Origin: Cristatella mucedo
Taxonomy: Eukaryota; Bryozoa; Phylactolaemata; Cristatellidae
Direction: 5' to 3'
DNA: 64,000 nt
NCBI GenBank assembly: GCA_009760855.2
Contig: WPIO01000105.1
Location: 966,501-1,030,500, forward strand
The notes beneath the pieces are model-generated. The model had not been told where the DNA came from and did not search any database. It was given only the letters and a program-made list of their open reading frames with translations. Both the position numbers and the translations under genes were made by a program. Positions 63,076 to 64,000 of the stretch are shown here, piece after piece (position 1 is the stretch's first letter; each line of letters starts with the position of its first letter).

Positions 63076-64000
63076 TTAGCCTTTTTGGACTGTGCATCTT
63101 TTGATTCAACAATGTTTTTTTAGCAGTTATACTTGGCCTTTGCTAGGATCGATTGGTACGACCTACAGTAGACCTCGTGCGCCTGTCGATGGACAGTTAA
63201 CCCTGATCTGTTGTATGCTTTTTCAAGCTTGCGCTTAGTAGCCCTGGCTAGTGTAATGTCTGTGGTAAACCAAAGGCCGTCTGGGCGAGGGCGCACAGTA
63301 CGCTTATTCAGAGGTGCCAACTCGTCGAGCATGTCAGCTTGTGTCATGTTGTAGCAATCTACCAATGATGTCAGGTCGGAATGGGGACTGAGCAGAAGAG
63401 GCGAGGCAGATATTCCCGCACGGACAGCATCGATGTCAAGGGTATTGAGGTTTCGCCATTCACAGGTGACTTTAAAGGAGGAGGGCACTTATTCTTGAGT
63501 GAATGAGATCTGCATGTTGTCAGATCAGCAGGATTTGGTAATACTTGGTGTTGAGAAAGTGCAGTTGTATGAGAAAATTTGGGCGAGTGTGTGACACTCG
63601 ATATGAGTTAGGCTATGCACACGAGCAACAACAGACAATGAGTAAGTCAATGCACAAAATTTAGTGCTAAATGGGTGAGATATATTTTCAAAGGGAATGT
63701 TGAATCACCCATAGCGAGGAATGCTCGACTTCTTTTTGCATACAGAATCAAAATGAGATCAGTTAAGTCTGAGATAAAAGAGGACTTGGTACCTGGTTCG
63801 TGATAGACTACTACCACCGACGGTAGCTTGTTGTTGGGTGAAATCAGGACAATAGATTCGAAATACTGCTTTGGGGGTACTGCGAATGGCTTGAAGTCAA
63901 AGTTCGAGCGCACGATAATAGCAACGCCACATCCAGCTTTGATGGATTTAGGGGCGTGATAGAATAACAAACCAGGTGTTTTCTCTTAAGTGTCGATCAG
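63076..64000 (-). mobile_element. L2-like LINE, 5' part of the long copy (endonuclease and linker)
   Basis: The minus strand encodes the endonuclease: SIKAGCGVAIIVRSNFDFKP, KLPSVVVVYHEPGTKSSF and MGDSTF for MGDFN. At 63120-63488 it encodes LDIDAVRAGISASPLLLSP and RSYQSILAKAKYNC. It is the continuation of 60591-62590 and runs off the right edge of the window. Confidence 0.88.

Overview
This is animal-type nuclear DNA. It has spliced coding exons, L2/CR1-like non-LTR retrotransposons, two tRNA-derived SINE families, long microsatellites and a metazoan-type U3 snoRNA. There are no operons or bacterial ribosome-binding sites. The species cannot be named; an invertebrate metazoan is the best guess.

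Main finding: positions 28419-47976 are a tandem array of six full units (3.0-3.1 kb, nearly identical) and one partial unit. Each unit carries one complete gene of about 216 bp for U3 small nucleolar RNA, the box C/D RNA that guides early 18S rRNA processing, so seven U3 genes lie head to tail. The rest of each unit includes a degraded L2/CR1-like LINE piece running from the endonuclease start to reverse-transcriptase motif A. Unit 2 is shorter by about 88 bp and its U3 copy has two base differences.

Left part (1-28418): the minus strand carries a split host gene for an MPPED1/MPPED2-like metallophosphoesterase. Five coding exons were reconstructed at 18239-18373, 12583-12733, 9457-9700, 5219-5334 and 4021-4131, with matching splice phases. 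All metal-binding motifs are present; the last exon, about 40 residues, was not found. Its introns are filled with LINE fragments, SINEs and microsatellites. Further right are a promoter-like cluster (about 20150-20250), a remnant of a LINE with a restriction-like endonuclease (22074-22560), and an unassigned ORF behind a strong splice acceptor (22723-23136).

Right part (47977-64000): mostly LINE debris of at least three families on both strands, including a tail-to-tail inverted pair near 50.1 kb and a nested insertion near 62.6-63.1 kb. There is also a GC-rich stretch with a long GA microsatellite (56.1-57.8 kb). No confident host protein gene was found here.

The L2-like LINEs and one SINE family end in the same foldable sequence (AAGCGCC...GGCGCTT). 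This suggests that the SINE was moved by this LINE's enzymes.
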